Assembly (NCBI GenBank): GCA_021413975.1
Contig: JAIOPJ010000036.1
Location: 1 to 64,000 of the forward strand
Origin: Gemmatimonadota bacterium
GTDB taxonomy: Bacteria; Gemmatimonadota; Gemmatimonadetes; Gemmatimonadales; Gemmatimonadaceae
Reading direction: 5' to 3'
DNA length: 64,000 nucleotides
Part shown: positions 7,941-17,210 of the stretch, piece by piece
Layout of the letters: each line of letters opens with the position of its first letter
How positions within the stretch are numbered: position 1 is the stretch's first letter
Position numbers and translations under genes: made by a program
Notes under the pieces: generated by a model
Databases searched by the model: none
What the model was told of the DNA's origin: nothing
What the model saw: the letters and a program-made list of their open reading frames with translations, nothing else

Positions 7941-9218
7941 ATGACCACTCGGCTCCGCCTGCTCGTTCTCCTCGTCTGCATCTTCGCGCTCCCGGCCGCC
8001 TCGCCGGCGCAGGGGACCGACGACCTCCGCCTGCGCGTCTTCCTCGACTGCCCGTCCGGCGGCTGCGACCGGGACTATCTCGTGACGGAGTTGCCGTTCG
8101 CGCTCTGGACGCAGGACCGGCTCGACGCCGACATCCACCTGCTCATCACGCGGCTCGGCACCGCCTCGGGGGGCGGGGAGTACACCTTCACCTTCCTGGG
8201 TCAGCGCCGGTTCGCCACGCGCGTGGACACCCTGGTGAGCTTCGTCCCGCCGAACGTCTCCGACGAGCTGCGGCGGCGCGAGGTGGCGCGCGTGATCAAG
8301 ATCGGGCTCGCGCCCTTCGCGTTGCGCCTCCCCGGCGGTGAGCGTTTCTCGGTGCAGTACACGGCGCCCGCCAACGCCCCGGCGGCACCGGCGCTCAGCT
8401 CGCTCAATGACCCGTGGGACTTCTGGGTCTATCGGCTGCGCCTGAACGGCGGCGGGAACGCCGAGAGCCGGTCGAGCGCCTACGAGGTCAACGGGAACGT
8501 GAGCGCATCGCGGGTGACCGAGCAGTGGAAGATCTCGTTCAACGCGGGGCAGCAGTACCGCGATTCGCGCTTCACGCTCTCCGACAGTACCGAGCGTCGG
8601 TTCTTCCTCCGCAGCGCCGACGCCAGCGCTCGCGTGATCAGGAGCCTCACCGATCACTGGTCGGTCGGCACGCGCGCCGGCACGGCCTTCTCGGAGTTCT
8701 CCAACACGCAGGCCAGCGGCTCGCTCGACGTCTCGGCCGAGTACAACTGGTACCCGTGGGCGCAGGCGACGAGCCGCCAGCTCGTCGCACTCGTCGCCGT
8801 GGGTGGCCGCTACAACGACTACTACGAGACCACGATCTACGGGCGCAACGCCGAGCTGCGGCCGGTCGCCCGCGCGGTGCTCGCCGGGGAATCGCGTCAG
8901 GTGTGGGGCACGTTCGATGCCCAGGCGCGCTACACGCGCTACCTGCACGACACGAGGACCTACAGCTTGAGCTTCACCGGCCGCACGAACTTCCGGCTGT
9001 CGCGAGGCCTCTCGCTCGAGCTCCGGGGCGACGCCGCCAAGGTGAATGACCAGCTCTATCTCCCGCGCGGCGACGCCACCGACGATCAGGTGCTCACGCG
9101 GCAGCGCGCGCTCGCGACCGCATACCGACTCAGCGGCTCGGTGGGGTTGAGCTTCACCTTCGGTTCGATCTACAACACGATCGTGAATCCGCGGATGGAT
9201 GACCTCGACAACCGCTGA
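7941..9218 (+). CDS. Predicted outer-membrane beta-barrel protein
   Basis: 425 aa. The N-terminal signal peptide is LRLLVLLVCIFALPAASPAQG. A ~110-residue periplasmic-looking domain with a Cys pair (CPSGGCDRDYL) follows, then alternating amphipathic strands rich in Tyr, Arg and Ser/Thr (for example WKISFNAGQQYRDSRFTLS, YSLSFTGRTNFRLS) typical of a barrel. I cannot assign a named family; its role in the outer membrane is unknown. It stands alone after the ATP-grasp gene, with a candidate leaderless promoter. Confidence 0.75.
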   Translation: MTTRLRLLVLLVCIFALPAASPAQGTDDLRLRVFLDCPSGGCDRDYLVTELPFALWTQDRLDADIHLLITRLGTASGGGEYTFTFLGQRRFATRVDTLVSFVPPNVSDELRRREVARVIKIGLAPFALRLPGGERFSVQYTAPANAPAAPALSSLNDPWDFWVYRLRLNGGGNAESRSSAYEVNGNVSASRVTEQWKISFNAGQQYRDSRFTLSDSTERRFFLRSADASARVIRSLTDHWSVGTRAGTAFSEFSNTQASGSLDVSAEYNWYPWAQATSRQLVALVAVGGRYNDYYETTIYGRNAELRPVARAVLAGESRQVWGTFDAQARYTRYLHDTRTYSLSFTGRTNFRLSRGLSLELRGDAAKVNDQLYLPRGDATDDQVLTRQRALATAYRLSGSVGLSFTFGSIYNTIVNPRMDDLDNR

Positions 9219-9224
9219 GCGGGT

Positions 9225-9617
9225 TCAACCCTCGGTCGACTTCTCGGCGAACGTCACCATGTTCCCCCCGGGCTCGCGCACGCCGATCTCGTTCATCCCA
9301 TAGAACGTCGTCCGGCGCGGGAAGGTCACCGGCGCATCGCCGAGGAGCGCGATCACCGCGTCGAGTTCGGTCACTTCGATGAACAGCATGCTGCCGCCCA
9401 TCGGCGCCGCGGCGAGGCTCGGCGCATCCTCGGCGACCGAGGCACGTGATTGGTACATGATCTCGACCTCGTTCTTCACGAGGATCACGAATCCGAGCCG
9501 GTCGCCGTGCGGGACCTGCGCCACGTTCTCGAAGCCCAGGCGCTCCCAGAAGGCGAGGCAGGGCTCGATCGCATCCACCATCAGGACGGGGGTGATCTTC
9601 TTCATGATCATCGACAT
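9225..9617 (-). CDS. VOC (glyoxalase/bleomycin-resistance-like) protein
   Basis: 130 aa from ATG 9617 (MSMIMKKITPVLMVDAIEPC); longer in-frame starts would run into the divergent VKOR promoter. The two beta-alpha-beta-beta-beta modules of the VOC fold are visible: PVLMVDAIEPCLAFWERLGF, GFVILVKNEVEIMYQ, then LFIEVTELDAVIALL and IGVREPGGNMVTFAEK. The C-terminal REPGGNMVTF resembles family metal and substrate motifs. Substrate unknown. It is convergent with the outer-membrane protein (6-bp gap) and divergent from VKOR. Confidence 0.85.
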   Translation of the reverse strand: MSMIMKKITPVLMVDAIEPCLAFWERLGFENVAQVPHGDRLGFVILVKNEVEIMYQSRASVAEDAPSLAAAPMGGSMLFIEVTELDAVIALLGDAPVTFPRRTTFYGMNEIGVREPGGNMVTFAEKSTEG

Positions 9618-9708
9618 GAGGGCTCCGGTTGGGATGGCATCGGCACCGGTCGCGTAGCGGAGGCAGGCGCGGTGGTGCTCGGGCCGTTGCGTTAACTTAC
9701 CACCGGTC

Positions 9709-10191
9709 ATGACCGACGCCCCTACCGAACCCCGCGCCGGAGTCCTCGGCCTCTCGTACCGCCAGATCGTCGCGATCATCGCGCTGATCAATGCCTTCGT
9801 CGCCACCTATCTGCATCTCTGGAAGATCGGCAAGGCCGGGACCCTCGCCTGCGGCGATGGGCACGGCTGCGCGATCGCCCAGATGAGCAGCTACGGCTGG
9901 TTCCTCGGCATCGATGTCGCACTGATCGGCGCGGTGGGCTACACGCTCATCCTCCTCACGTCGGTCCTCGGGTCGGCGGCCGCGCGCGAGGACGCGCGCG
10001 GGCCGGCCTTGGCGCTCGCGGCCCTCGTGTACCCGGCGATCCTCTTCACGCTCCGGCTCAAGTACGGGGAGTTCATCGTCCTCCGGACCTTCTGTCCCTG
10101 GTGCGCGATCTCGGCCGTCTCGATCACCACCCTGGGCGTGATCGTCGCCCTCGAGTTGCGGCGCACGCGCCGCCTGGGATCGCCTCCATGA
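9709..10191 (+). CDS. Vitamin K epoxide reductase (VKOR) family protein
   Basis: 160 aa integral membrane protein with four hydrophobic segments (IVAIIALINAFVATYLHL, GWFLGIDVALIGAVGYTLILL, ALALAALVYPAILFTL, CAISAVSITTLGVIVAL). The redox motif CPWC (FCPWCAIS) starts the last helix and a loop Cys pair (CGDGHGC) precedes helix 2, together the expected VKOR catalytic set. Bacterial VKORs reoxidise a DsbA-like thiol oxidase using quinone. No thioredoxin domain is fused. The stop overlaps the next start (ATGA). Confidence 0.9.
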   Translation: MTDAPTEPRAGVLGLSYRQIVAIIALINAFVATYLHLWKIGKAGTLACGDGHGCAIAQMSSYGWFLGIDVALIGAVGYTLILLTSVLGSAAAREDARGPALALAALVYPAILFTLRLKYGEFIVLRTFCPWCAISAVSITTLGVIVALELRRTRRLGSPP

Positions 10192-11684
10192 CCGTCCCCA
10201 CGCTCACGCACTTCGCCGGCGGCCAGCGCCTCGCGGCGCACTCCACGCGCACGTCGCCGGTCTACGACCCAGCGACCGGCGCCGTGACGGCGCACCTGCC
10301 GCTCGCCGACGCCGTAGATGCCCGACGCGTGATCGACGACGCCGCGTCTGCGGCGCAGGCGTGGGGCGCACGCTCCGCGTCGGACCGCGCACAGGTCCTC
10401 TTCAAGTTCCGCGAACTCTGCCTCGCACACCGCGACGGGATCGCCCGGCTCATCTCCAACGAGCACGGCAAGGTGCTCGCCGACGCGCGCGGTGAGCTGC
10501 AGCGCGGTCTCGAGGTCGTCGAGTTCGCCTGCGGCATCCCGCACCTGATGAAGGGCGAGTTCTCCGACGGCGTCTCGCGCGGCATCGACATGCACTCCCT
10601 GCGTCAGCCGCTCGGCGTGGTGGCGGCCATCACGCCGTTCAACTTCCCGGCGATGGTGCCGCTCTGGATGCTCGGTCCCGCACTCGCCACCGGCAACGCC
10701 GTGGTGCTCAAGCCGAGCGAGCGCGATCCGAGCTGCCCGCTGCGGCTGGCGGAGCTTTGGACGGAGGCGGGCGGCCCGCCCGGGACGTTCAATGTGCTCA
10801 ACGGTGACAAGGAAGCCGTCGACGCGCTGCTCGCCGACCCGGTGGTGCAGGCGGTGAGCTTCGTCGGTTCCACGCCGATCGCGCGCTACGTGCACGAGAC
10901 CGCCGCCCGGCACGGCAAGCGCGTGCAGGCCATGGGCGGCGCGAAGAACCACTGTGTCGTGCTGCCCGATGCCGACCTCGCGCAGGTGACCGATGCACTC
11001 ATGGGCGCGGCCTACGGTTCTGCCGGCGAGCGCTGCATGGCGATCTCCGTCGCCGTCGTCGTGGGCGATGCCACCGCCGACGCACTCGTGGAGCGCCTCT
11101 CCGAACGCGTGCGCGCGCTCGACGTCGGCGTACCCACCGAGGGGAACCCCGACATGGGCCCGATCGTCACCGGTGCGCAGCGCGACCGCATCGCCGGCTA
11201 CATCGCGGCCGGCGTGAAGGAAGGGGCCGCGCTCGTCGTCGACGGCCGCACCCATCCGCGCGCGCAGGGCCCCGGTTTCTTCCTCGGCGGCACGCTCTTC
11301 GATCGTGTCACCAGCGCGATGAGCATCCATCAGGACGAGATCTTCGGCCCGGTGCTCTGCGTCGTACGCGTCGCCAGCGCCGACGAGGCGCTCGCCCTCT
11401 GCGACGCGCACCGGTACGGCAACGGCGTCGCGATCTTCACCCGCAGTGGCGGCGCCGCCCGCGACTTCGCGCACCGCGTGCAGTGCGGCATGGTCGGCAT
11501 CAACGTCGCGATCCCGGTGCCGCTCGCGTTCTACTCGTTCGGCGGCTGGAAGGAGTCGGCCTTCGCCGACCACAACCAGCACGGCATGGACGGCGTGCGG
11601 TTCTACACGCGGGTGAAGACCGTCACCACGCGTTGGCCCGAAGGCACGAGCGGCGCCTCCTTCACGATGCCGGTCTTAAGATGA
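10188..11684 (+). CDS. mmsA: Methylmalonate/malonate-semialdehyde dehydrogenase (CoA-acylating)
   Basis: 498 aa from ATG 10188, overlapping VKOR by ATGA. It is an aldehyde dehydrogenase of the MMSDH type: PFNFPAMVPLWM, then GAAYGSAGERCMAIS with catalytic Cys about residue 283, and the RCMA signature that separates MMSDH from other ALDHs. It oxidises (methyl)malonate semialdehyde to acetyl- or propionyl-CoA with NAD and CoA. With the aminotransferase and the DmpA-like peptidase downstream it could complete beta-alanine degradation to acetyl-CoA. It ends at a long hairpin shared with the convergent peptidase. Confidence 0.92.
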   Translation: MTVPTLTHFAGGQRLAAHSTRTSPVYDPATGAVTAHLPLADAVDARRVIDDAASAAQAWGARSASDRAQVLFKFRELCLAHRDGIARLISNEHGKVLADARGELQRGLEVVEFACGIPHLMKGEFSDGVSRGIDMHSLRQPLGVVAAITPFNFPAMVPLWMLGPALATGNAVVLKPSERDPSCPLRLAELWTEAGGPPGTFNVLNGDKEAVDALLADPVVQAVSFVGSTPIARYVHETAARHGKRVQAMGGAKNHCVVLPDADLAQVTDALMGAAYGSAGERCMAISVAVVVGDATADALVERLSERVRALDVGVPTEGNPDMGPIVTGAQRDRIAGYIAAGVKEGAALVVDGRTHPRAQGPGFFLGGTLFDRVTSAMSIHQDEIFGPVLCVVRVASADEALALCDAHRYGNGVAIFTRSGGAARDFAHRVQCGMVGINVAIPVPLAFYSFGGWKESAFADHNQHGMDGVRFYTRVKTVTTRWPEGTSGASFTMPVLR

Positions 11685-11761
11685 AGGCTCAAGGATGAAG
11701 GATGAAAGATGAAAGCCGCCCGCCTCATCTTTCACCCTCCATCCTTCAACCTTCATCCTTT
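11678..11761. terminator. Long hairpin of GGATGAA repeats between convergent genes
   Basis: The left arm (11678-11715) is built of GATGAAGG/GGATGAA units and its near-complement occupies 11724-11761. It forms an imperfect stem of about 38 bp around a short GC loop, between the stops of mmsA and the peptidase gene. Likely a bidirectional terminator. Related GGATGAA repeats occur near 13052 and 39214. Confidence 0.7.
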
Positions 11762-12995
11762 ACTTGGCCCTGCCGTACTTCCGCAGCGCGTCCATCACGC
11801 GCGGCGCCGGCAGTCCGTACACCCGTGTCCCGTTCACCCCCTCCATCGTCTGCGCCGCCAGCAGCGCGTTGACGATCGCCTCTTCGGTCGCCTGCACGGT
11901 GGCCGTGAAGAGCGTCGAGATGCGCGCGTTCGAGAGCATCGTGAGCTGCGTGCTGTCGTCCGCCATCGCGGTGCGCGGATTGGCCGTGGAGAAGGCGATG
12001 AAGATGTCGCCCGAGCCGTTCGAGGCGTAGCCGCCCACCCGCCCGATGCCGAGCGAGACGCGCGTGGCGATGCGCTTCAGCTGATGCGGCAGGAGCGGCG
12101 CATCGGTCGCGACCACCGCGATGATCGACCCGAGCTCGGTCGGCTCCGTCGAGTCGTCGCGCGTCGCACCGGGCGCGCAGGGGCGCAGACCGCGCGCCTC
12201 CTGCTCGGCGCCGACCGGCAGGTCGATCGAACGGCAGGCCGCCAGGTCCGTGATCTCCTGCCCCACCGGGACGCCCGCGATCATCAGGTTCCGCTGGTTC
12301 CCGAAGTTGCACTGCACCAGCACGCCGACCGTGTAGCCGCCCTGCTCCGGCGGCAGCTTGCGTGACGCGGTGCCGATCCCGCCCTTGAAGCCGAGGCAGA
12401 TCATGCCGGTCCCGCCGCCCACGGCCCCTTCGAGCACCGCGCCACCGCGCGCGGACGTGATCGCCTCGCGCACATGCTGCGGCTTCACATGGAAGCCGTT
12501 GATGTCGTTGAGCGTGCCGTCGTAGGTCTCGGCCGCCACCGGCAGTCCCCACGGCTGCAGACCGGGTGTCCCCACCTGCCACTCGAGGATCCCGTCGCGC
12601 ACCACGCCGACGCTGCTCGTGTTGGTGATCCCGATCGGCCCCTCGAGGATGCCGCCTTCCTGCAACCAGGTCGTCCCGGTCATCTCCCCGTTGCCGTTGA
12701 GCGTGAACCAGGCGCCGAACACCGGGTCATTGCTCGCACGCCCGCGCGGATGCACGATCGTCACGCCGGTGCGCACGGGCCCCGTCCCCACCACCAGCGG
12801 CCCGGCCGCCCCGCGGATGATCGTCGAGTGCCCCACCTCGACCCCCTTCACGTCGGTGATCGCATCGAGCGCCCCCGCCGTGCCGCCGATCAAGGGCGTG
12901 ATCCCGAGTTCGCGCGCGCGCGGTTGCTGCGCCGCAAGTGATTCGGACATGAGCACACACGTAATGGCGACGAGCGCAGTGATCGGAGCACGCAT
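11760..12995 (-). CDS. P1/S58-family aminopeptidase (DmpA/BapA type), secreted
   Basis: 411 aa with signal peptide APITALVAITCVLMSESLAAQ. Peptidase family S58: LGITPLIGGTAGALDAITDVKGVEVGH, TGVTIVHPRG, and the Ntn-hydrolase self-cleavage region GGGTGMICLGFKGGIGTASR, where autoprocessing generates an N-terminal nucleophile in DmpA and BapA. Relatives are L-aminopeptidase/D-amidases or beta-peptidyl aminopeptidases that release beta-alanine from dipeptides. Lying between MMSDH and a beta-alanine-type aminotransferase supports the beta-peptidase reading, by inference. Transcribed opposite to mmsA. Confidence 0.88.
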   Translation of the reverse strand: MRAPITALVAITCVLMSESLAAQQPRARELGITPLIGGTAGALDAITDVKGVEVGHSTIIRGAAGPLVVGTGPVRTGVTIVHPRGRASNDPVFGAWFTLNGNGEMTGTTWLQEGGILEGPIGITNTSSVGVVRDGILEWQVGTPGLQPWGLPVAAETYDGTLNDINGFHVKPQHVREAITSARGGAVLEGAVGGGTGMICLGFKGGIGTASRKLPPEQGGYTVGVLVQCNFGNQRNLMIAGVPVGQEITDLAACRSIDLPVGAEQEARGLRPCAPGATRDDSTEPTELGSIIAVVATDAPLLPHQLKRIATRVSLGIGRVGGYASNGSGDIFIAFSTANPRTAMADDSTQLTMLSNARISTLFTATVQATEEAIVNALLAAQTMEGVNGTRVYGLPAPRVMDALRKYGRAK

Positions 12996-13028
12996 GATGG
13001 CCCCACCGTTGAACGTGATCGAGGATCA

Positions 13029-13050
13029 GGGCCGCCCGAACGGGCGGCCC
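13029..13050 (-). terminator. GC hairpin downstream of the aminotransferase
   Basis: GGGCCGCCCG-AA-CGGGCGGCCC is a perfect 10-bp stem just past the aminotransferase stop. It has no U-run on the minus strand, so it may be an attenuator or a weak terminator before the peptidase gene. Confidence 0.55.
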
Positions 13051-13066
13051 CCCTTCATCCTTGAGC

Positions 13067-14410
13067 CTACATCTGCCTCTCGACAGCCCGCCGCACCTTC
13101 CCGATCAACTCCCCGATCTGCGCCTCCGAGATGATCAACGGCGGCGACAGCGCGACGATGTCCCCCGTGGTCCTGATCAGCACCCCTTCGTCGAAGAACG
13201 CCGACACGAACGCGTCGAACGCCCGCATCGCAGGCGCCCCGGCTCGCGGCTCGAGCTCGATCCCCGCCACGAGCCCGATGTTCCGCACGTCGATCACATG
13301 CCGCGCACCGCGCAACGAATGCACCGCCGCTTCCCAGGCCGGCGCCATCGCCGCCGCACGCGCGAACAGTCCCTCGTCCGCGTAGAGCTTGAGCGTCGCC
13401 AGCCCCGCCGCCGCCGCGAGCGGGTGCCCGCTGTAGGTATATCCGTGGAAGAACTCGATCCCCTTCTCGGTCGCCTGCACCACCGCGTCGTAGATCGATC
13501 CCTTCACCGCCGTCGCACCCATGGGCACGGCGGCGTTCGTGATCCCCTTGGCCAGCGTGATCATGTCCGGCATCACGCCGAAGTGCTGCGCCGCGAATGC
13601 CGAGCCCAATCGCCCGAAGCCGGTGATCACCTCGTCGTAGATCAACAGGATCCCGTGCGCGTCGCAGATCCGGCGCAGTCGCTCGAGGTACCCGACCGGC
13701 GGGATCAGCACACCGGTCGACCCCGCCACCGGCTCCACGATCACCGCGGCGATCGTCTCGCCGCCGTACTTCGCCACCATCGCCTCGAGCCCGTCGGCGA
13801 GCTCCGCACCGTGCGCCGGCATCCCCTTCGAGTAGGCGTTGCGCGCCGGATCGTGCGTGTGCGGGATATGATCGACCTGCGGCAGCAGCTGCGCCTTGAA
13901 CGTCGTCTTGTTCGTCGCGATCCCGCCCACCGAGATACCACCGAAGCCGACCCCATGATAGCCGCGTTCACGCCCGATGAACCGCGTCCGCTGCGGCTGC
14001 CCCCGCGCGATGTGGTACGCGAGCGCGATCTTGAGCGCGCTGTCCACCGCCTCCGACCCGGAGTTGGAGAAGAAGACCTGGTCGAACCCGGCGGGCAGGA
14101 TCCCCTTGAGCGCCTGCGCGAGCGCGAAGCTCGCCGGGTGCCCCATCTGGAACCCCGGCGCGAAGTCGAGCGTCTGCGCGGCCTTGGTGATCGCCTCGAT
14201 GATCGGCGGCCGGCAGTGCCCGGCGTTCACGCACCAGAGCCCCGCCGTGCCGTCGAGGATCTGCCGGCCGTCGTCCGACGTGTAGTGCATATCCTTCGCG
14301 CCCACGAGCATCCGCGGGCGCGCCTTGAACGCCTTGTTCGCGGTGAATGGCATCCAGAGCGCGTCGAGCGCGGGATCATGCGGGGCGATGGTGGTCATGG
14401 CGGGCGTCAT
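13067..14410 (-). CDS. Class III aminotransferase, beta-alanine/omega-amino-acid:pyruvate type
   Basis: 447 aa. Fold-type I PLP enzyme: GLWCVNAGHCRPPI, FFSNSGSEAVDSALK, ERGYHGVGFGG, IVEPVAGSTGVLIPP, YDEVITGFGRLG, and the PLP lysine in MITLAKGITNAAVPMGA. The sequence resembles omega-amino-acid:pyruvate transaminases, which convert beta-alanine to malonate semialdehyde, the substrate of the nearby MMSDH. A second in-frame ATG at 14398 is an equally good start; neither has a clear Shine-Dalgarno sequence. Confidence 0.9.
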   Translation of the reverse strand: MTPAMTTIAPHDPALDALWMPFTANKAFKARPRMLVGAKDMHYTSDDGRQILDGTAGLWCVNAGHCRPPIIEAITKAAQTLDFAPGFQMGHPASFALAQALKGILPAGFDQVFFSNSGSEAVDSALKIALAYHIARGQPQRTRFIGRERGYHGVGFGGISVGGIATNKTTFKAQLLPQVDHIPHTHDPARNAYSKGMPAHGAELADGLEAMVAKYGGETIAAVIVEPVAGSTGVLIPPVGYLERLRRICDAHGILLIYDEVITGFGRLGSAFAAQHFGVMPDMITLAKGITNAAVPMGATAVKGSIYDAVVQATEKGIEFFHGYTYSGHPLAAAAGLATLKLYADEGLFARAAAMAPAWEAAVHSLRGARHVIDVRNIGLVAGIELEPRAGAPAMRAFDAFVSAFFDEGVLIRTTGDIVALSPPLIISEAQIGELIGKVRRAVERQM

Positions 14411-14462
14411 TGCGGGCGGGGAGGTGGAGCGGGCGCACTCGGCCGGCCGGACCCGCCGACGC

Positions 14463-16760
14463 TCAGAACGCGAGCATCCGCGTCACCTTCAGCGCCAGCG
14501 TCCGTTCGCCGAGCACACCCGTCTCCTGGTTGCGTCGATCGGTGTACACGAGGAAGATGTCGCTCAACGGCGCATACCGGAAGTTGACGCGCGCGTTCGT
14601 GACCATCGTGTTCGACTGGGCATTGTACTGCACGAAGGCACTGCCGAAGAGCCGCGTCGACCAGGCGTACCTCAGCCGGAGGCGCCCGACGTCGGCCTGG
14701 AACGGACCGCTCGCGAGCGTGACGTCGTTGCGGGTGTAGTTCGCCTCCACCATGAGGTCGTAGCGGGCGCGCCAGGTGACCGTCGTGCCATAGCTCTTGC
14801 GTGACCCGTCATAGAAGCCGCCCGTGGTCGCGTCGGCCTTCCAGAAGACCGGCCGTGCCCGCGACGACTCCCACGACATGGTCGCCTCGCGCCAGCCGTA
14901 CGCCCCGGCCGGGATCGCGCGCCCGGTGACCGGGGAGAACGGTGCGTCCAGCCGGTCGAACTGGTCCTGCAGTTCGAGCGTGATCTTGCCGTCCGGACGG
15001 AACTGCACCTCCACACCGGCCTCGACGGTGCGCGTATCCAGTTGGCCGCGTTCGTCCGCGATGTGGTCGAAGCTCACGTAGGGCGCGACCTCCTGGATCC
15101 CGCGCCAGGTCGGACGCGTGTGCACGCCGAAGGTCGCGAAGGCCTGCTGCATCCCGCGTCGCCGGACGAACCCCAGTCCGGGGTCGAACGCGTCGCTCAC
15201 CTGCTTCACCATCGCCGACGTGTTGAAGAACGCGTCGCGATACGCGACCGAGACACGCTCGGCGTGCCCGTCCGAGAGGCGTCCCGCCGCCTCGCTCGCC
15301 GCCGCGTAGGCGTTGATGATCAGGTTCCCCACCGGCCGCAGGTTGGCATCCACGCCATAGCTGACGTTCTCGCTGCCGCTCCCGTCGATCGCGCCACGGC
15401 GCTGCACGAGCGCGCCCACGTCGGAGTTGCCCCACAGGTTCCGCCGCGCCCGCAGCACCCCGAAATTCTCGGCGGCTCCGCTCGTGGAACGCTGCGTCTG
15501 CATCTCGAGCAGTCCGAGTTCCCACGGGCCCGCGCGCCCGGTGAGCCGCCCGCCGCCGATGATCGGGATCGGCCGCCCATCGCCGGTGAGCCCGATCTGT
15601 CGCGAGTTGAAGAGCGTGAAATCGCGCAACGCGGCGCCCATGCGGTAGTTCCGCTCCTCCACGTCGCCGAACGTGAACGAGCCCGCGTTCTCGATGAAGA
15701 ACTCGCGCCGCTCGGGGAAGAAGAGCGAGAATCGCGTGAGGTTCACCTGCTCCTGGTCGACCTCCACCTGCGAGAAGTCGGTGTTGTAGGTGGCGTCGAG
15801 CGTCATCGATGGCGTGACCCCGTACTTCAGGTCCAACCCCGCGTCCTGACTCGTGCCCTGCGCGCTCGTCGGCACCTGCGCGCCTCGCGAGTCGCCCCCC
15901 ACCACGTACGGCTTGATCTGCAGGTTGCGACCCGAGCGCAGGCCTTCGAGCCCCTGCAGCGTGCCGGCCTTGGACATCCGGTGCAGGCGGTACTGCCGTT
16001 CGAGCGGCGCCCAGTACGACGTCTCGTTCACGCGGCGCACGCGACGGATGAAGTTCGCGCCCCAGTCCTGCACCGGCTTCGATCCGTCGAAGCGCAGCGA
16101 ACGCAGCGGGATCGCGATCTCGGCGATCCACGAACTGTCGGTCATCCGCGTGCGGACCTGGATGATCCCTTCCCACGCGTCCACCACCGTGCGGCTGTCG
16201 TTGAACACCTGCTCGTCACGCACCGCCCCGTGCGGGTTCACCAGGAAGAGGAACGCGTTGCGGCGGTCGAGGAAGGTGTCGAACACCATCCCGAAGAGGT
16301 CGCTGTCACTCGAGGTGAAGTCGCGCTCCAACCCCGCCGTGATCGCACGCTGCGGCTCGGGGTCCATGTTCTCGGCGCCGATGTACAGGTGCTCCTCGTC
16401 ATAGAGCACGCGCACGACGGTCGGGAAGGTCGCGGGGAGCCCGGTCCTCGGGAGCTGCTGCCGGAAGCCGGAGATCAGCGCCGCACCCTGCCACTCCGGT
16501 TCGTCGAGCCGGCCGTCGATGACCGGGGAACGCGTCACCCGTGTGGGGTGCATGGCGGGGCGCGGCGCGAGTTCGGGATCGAGGTAACCGTCGGCGGCCG
16601 AGGACGGACTCGACGGTGGCGCGATCGACGCTGGAGTCGTCGCACGCTCCTGTCCCGCCGCGCCCGCGAACGGGATCGCCAGCGCGACGGTGACCGCCAT
16701 GGCGAGCAGCCCGCGACACGCGGACCGAGTGCTCGACCTGCGGCGTCTGCGGACGCTCAT
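14463..16760 (-). CDS. DUF5916 outer-membrane protein with N-terminal CBM9-like domain
   Basis: 765 aa from ATG 16760; an ATG at 16781 is the alternative. Arg-rich n-region and signal peptide (LLAMAVTVALAIPFAGAAG), then a carbohydrate-binding-module-9-like domain (SPVIDGRLDEPEWQGAALISGF...VVRVLYDEEHLYIGAENMDP), a conserved centre (WGANFIRRVRRVNETSYWAP; FSLFFPERREFFIENAG) and a C-terminal porin-like barrel. It ends LKVTRMLAF, a C-terminal Phe as in many outer-membrane proteins. The function of DUF5916 proteins is unknown. A tRNA-Phe gene and hairpin lie just upstream on the same strand. Confidence 0.88.
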   Translation of the reverse strand: MSVRRRRRSSTRSACRGLLAMAVTVALAIPFAGAAGQERATTPASIAPPSSPSSAADGYLDPELAPRPAMHPTRVTRSPVIDGRLDEPEWQGAALISGFRQQLPRTGLPATFPTVVRVLYDEEHLYIGAENMDPEPQRAITAGLERDFTSSDSDLFGMVFDTFLDRRNAFLFLVNPHGAVRDEQVFNDSRTVVDAWEGIIQVRTRMTDSSWIAEIAIPLRSLRFDGSKPVQDWGANFIRRVRRVNETSYWAPLERQYRLHRMSKAGTLQGLEGLRSGRNLQIKPYVVGGDSRGAQVPTSAQGTSQDAGLDLKYGVTPSMTLDATYNTDFSQVEVDQEQVNLTRFSLFFPERREFFIENAGSFTFGDVEERNYRMGAALRDFTLFNSRQIGLTGDGRPIPIIGGGRLTGRAGPWELGLLEMQTQRSTSGAAENFGVLRARRNLWGNSDVGALVQRRGAIDGSGSENVSYGVDANLRPVGNLIINAYAAASEAAGRLSDGHAERVSVAYRDAFFNTSAMVKQVSDAFDPGLGFVRRRGMQQAFATFGVHTRPTWRGIQEVAPYVSFDHIADERGQLDTRTVEAGVEVQFRPDGKITLELQDQFDRLDAPFSPVTGRAIPAGAYGWREATMSWESSRARPVFWKADATTGGFYDGSRKSYGTTVTWRARYDLMVEANYTRNDVTLASGPFQADVGRLRLRYAWSTRLFGSAFVQYNAQSNTMVTNARVNFRYAPLSDIFLVYTDRRNQETGVLGERTLALKVTRMLAF

Positions 16761-16875
16761 GCGCGACTCGAGGACTTCCATCTCGCCGTGTACGCGGGGT
16801 GCGCGGTCAGGGTTGAGTCGACTCCGTTCGCCGAAAAGCACATTTCCACGAATGCGACCTCGAGGTTGACAACGA

Positions 16876-16907
16876 CGAAGCGCCCGACCAAGGGGACGGG
16901 CGCTTCG
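16876..16907 (-). terminator. Hairpin terminator of tRNA-Phe
   Basis: A perfect 11-bp stem (CGAAGCGCCCG with CGGGCGCTTCG) with a 10-nt loop begins 7 nt past the 3' end of tRNA-Phe. The following T-run is weak. It separates the tRNA from the DUF5916 gene. Confidence 0.7.
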
Positions 16908-16913
16908 CGAAGA

Positions 16914-16986
<73 letters not shown>

Positions 16987-16995
16987 GAAGCCCTA

Positions 16996-17024
16996 ATATT
17001 AGTCCCCTCGCTCCCTCTAGCCAA
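16996..17024 (-). promoter_or_regulatory. Sigma70-type promoter of tRNA-Phe
   Basis: On the minus strand TTGGCT (17019-17024), a 17-bp spacer and TAATAT (16996-17001) place the start 4-5 nt before the mature tRNA 5' end. This is the clearest housekeeping promoter in the window. Confidence 0.75.
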
Positions 17025-17210
17025 CCCCTCGACCCCGGTGGCTGAGCAGCCTCAACCCATTGCCCCCGCGCCACTTGCCGCGCCCCGGGCCGCGCACCTT
17101 CGGTCGCTCCGCGACCTCCATCGCCGCCGGGGACCGATAGACGCTAGACTTCTCCGGGTTCGCCGGGCGCCCCGCGCCCTTCCGCAGTGCGATCCTCCTG
17201 AGGTTCCCGC

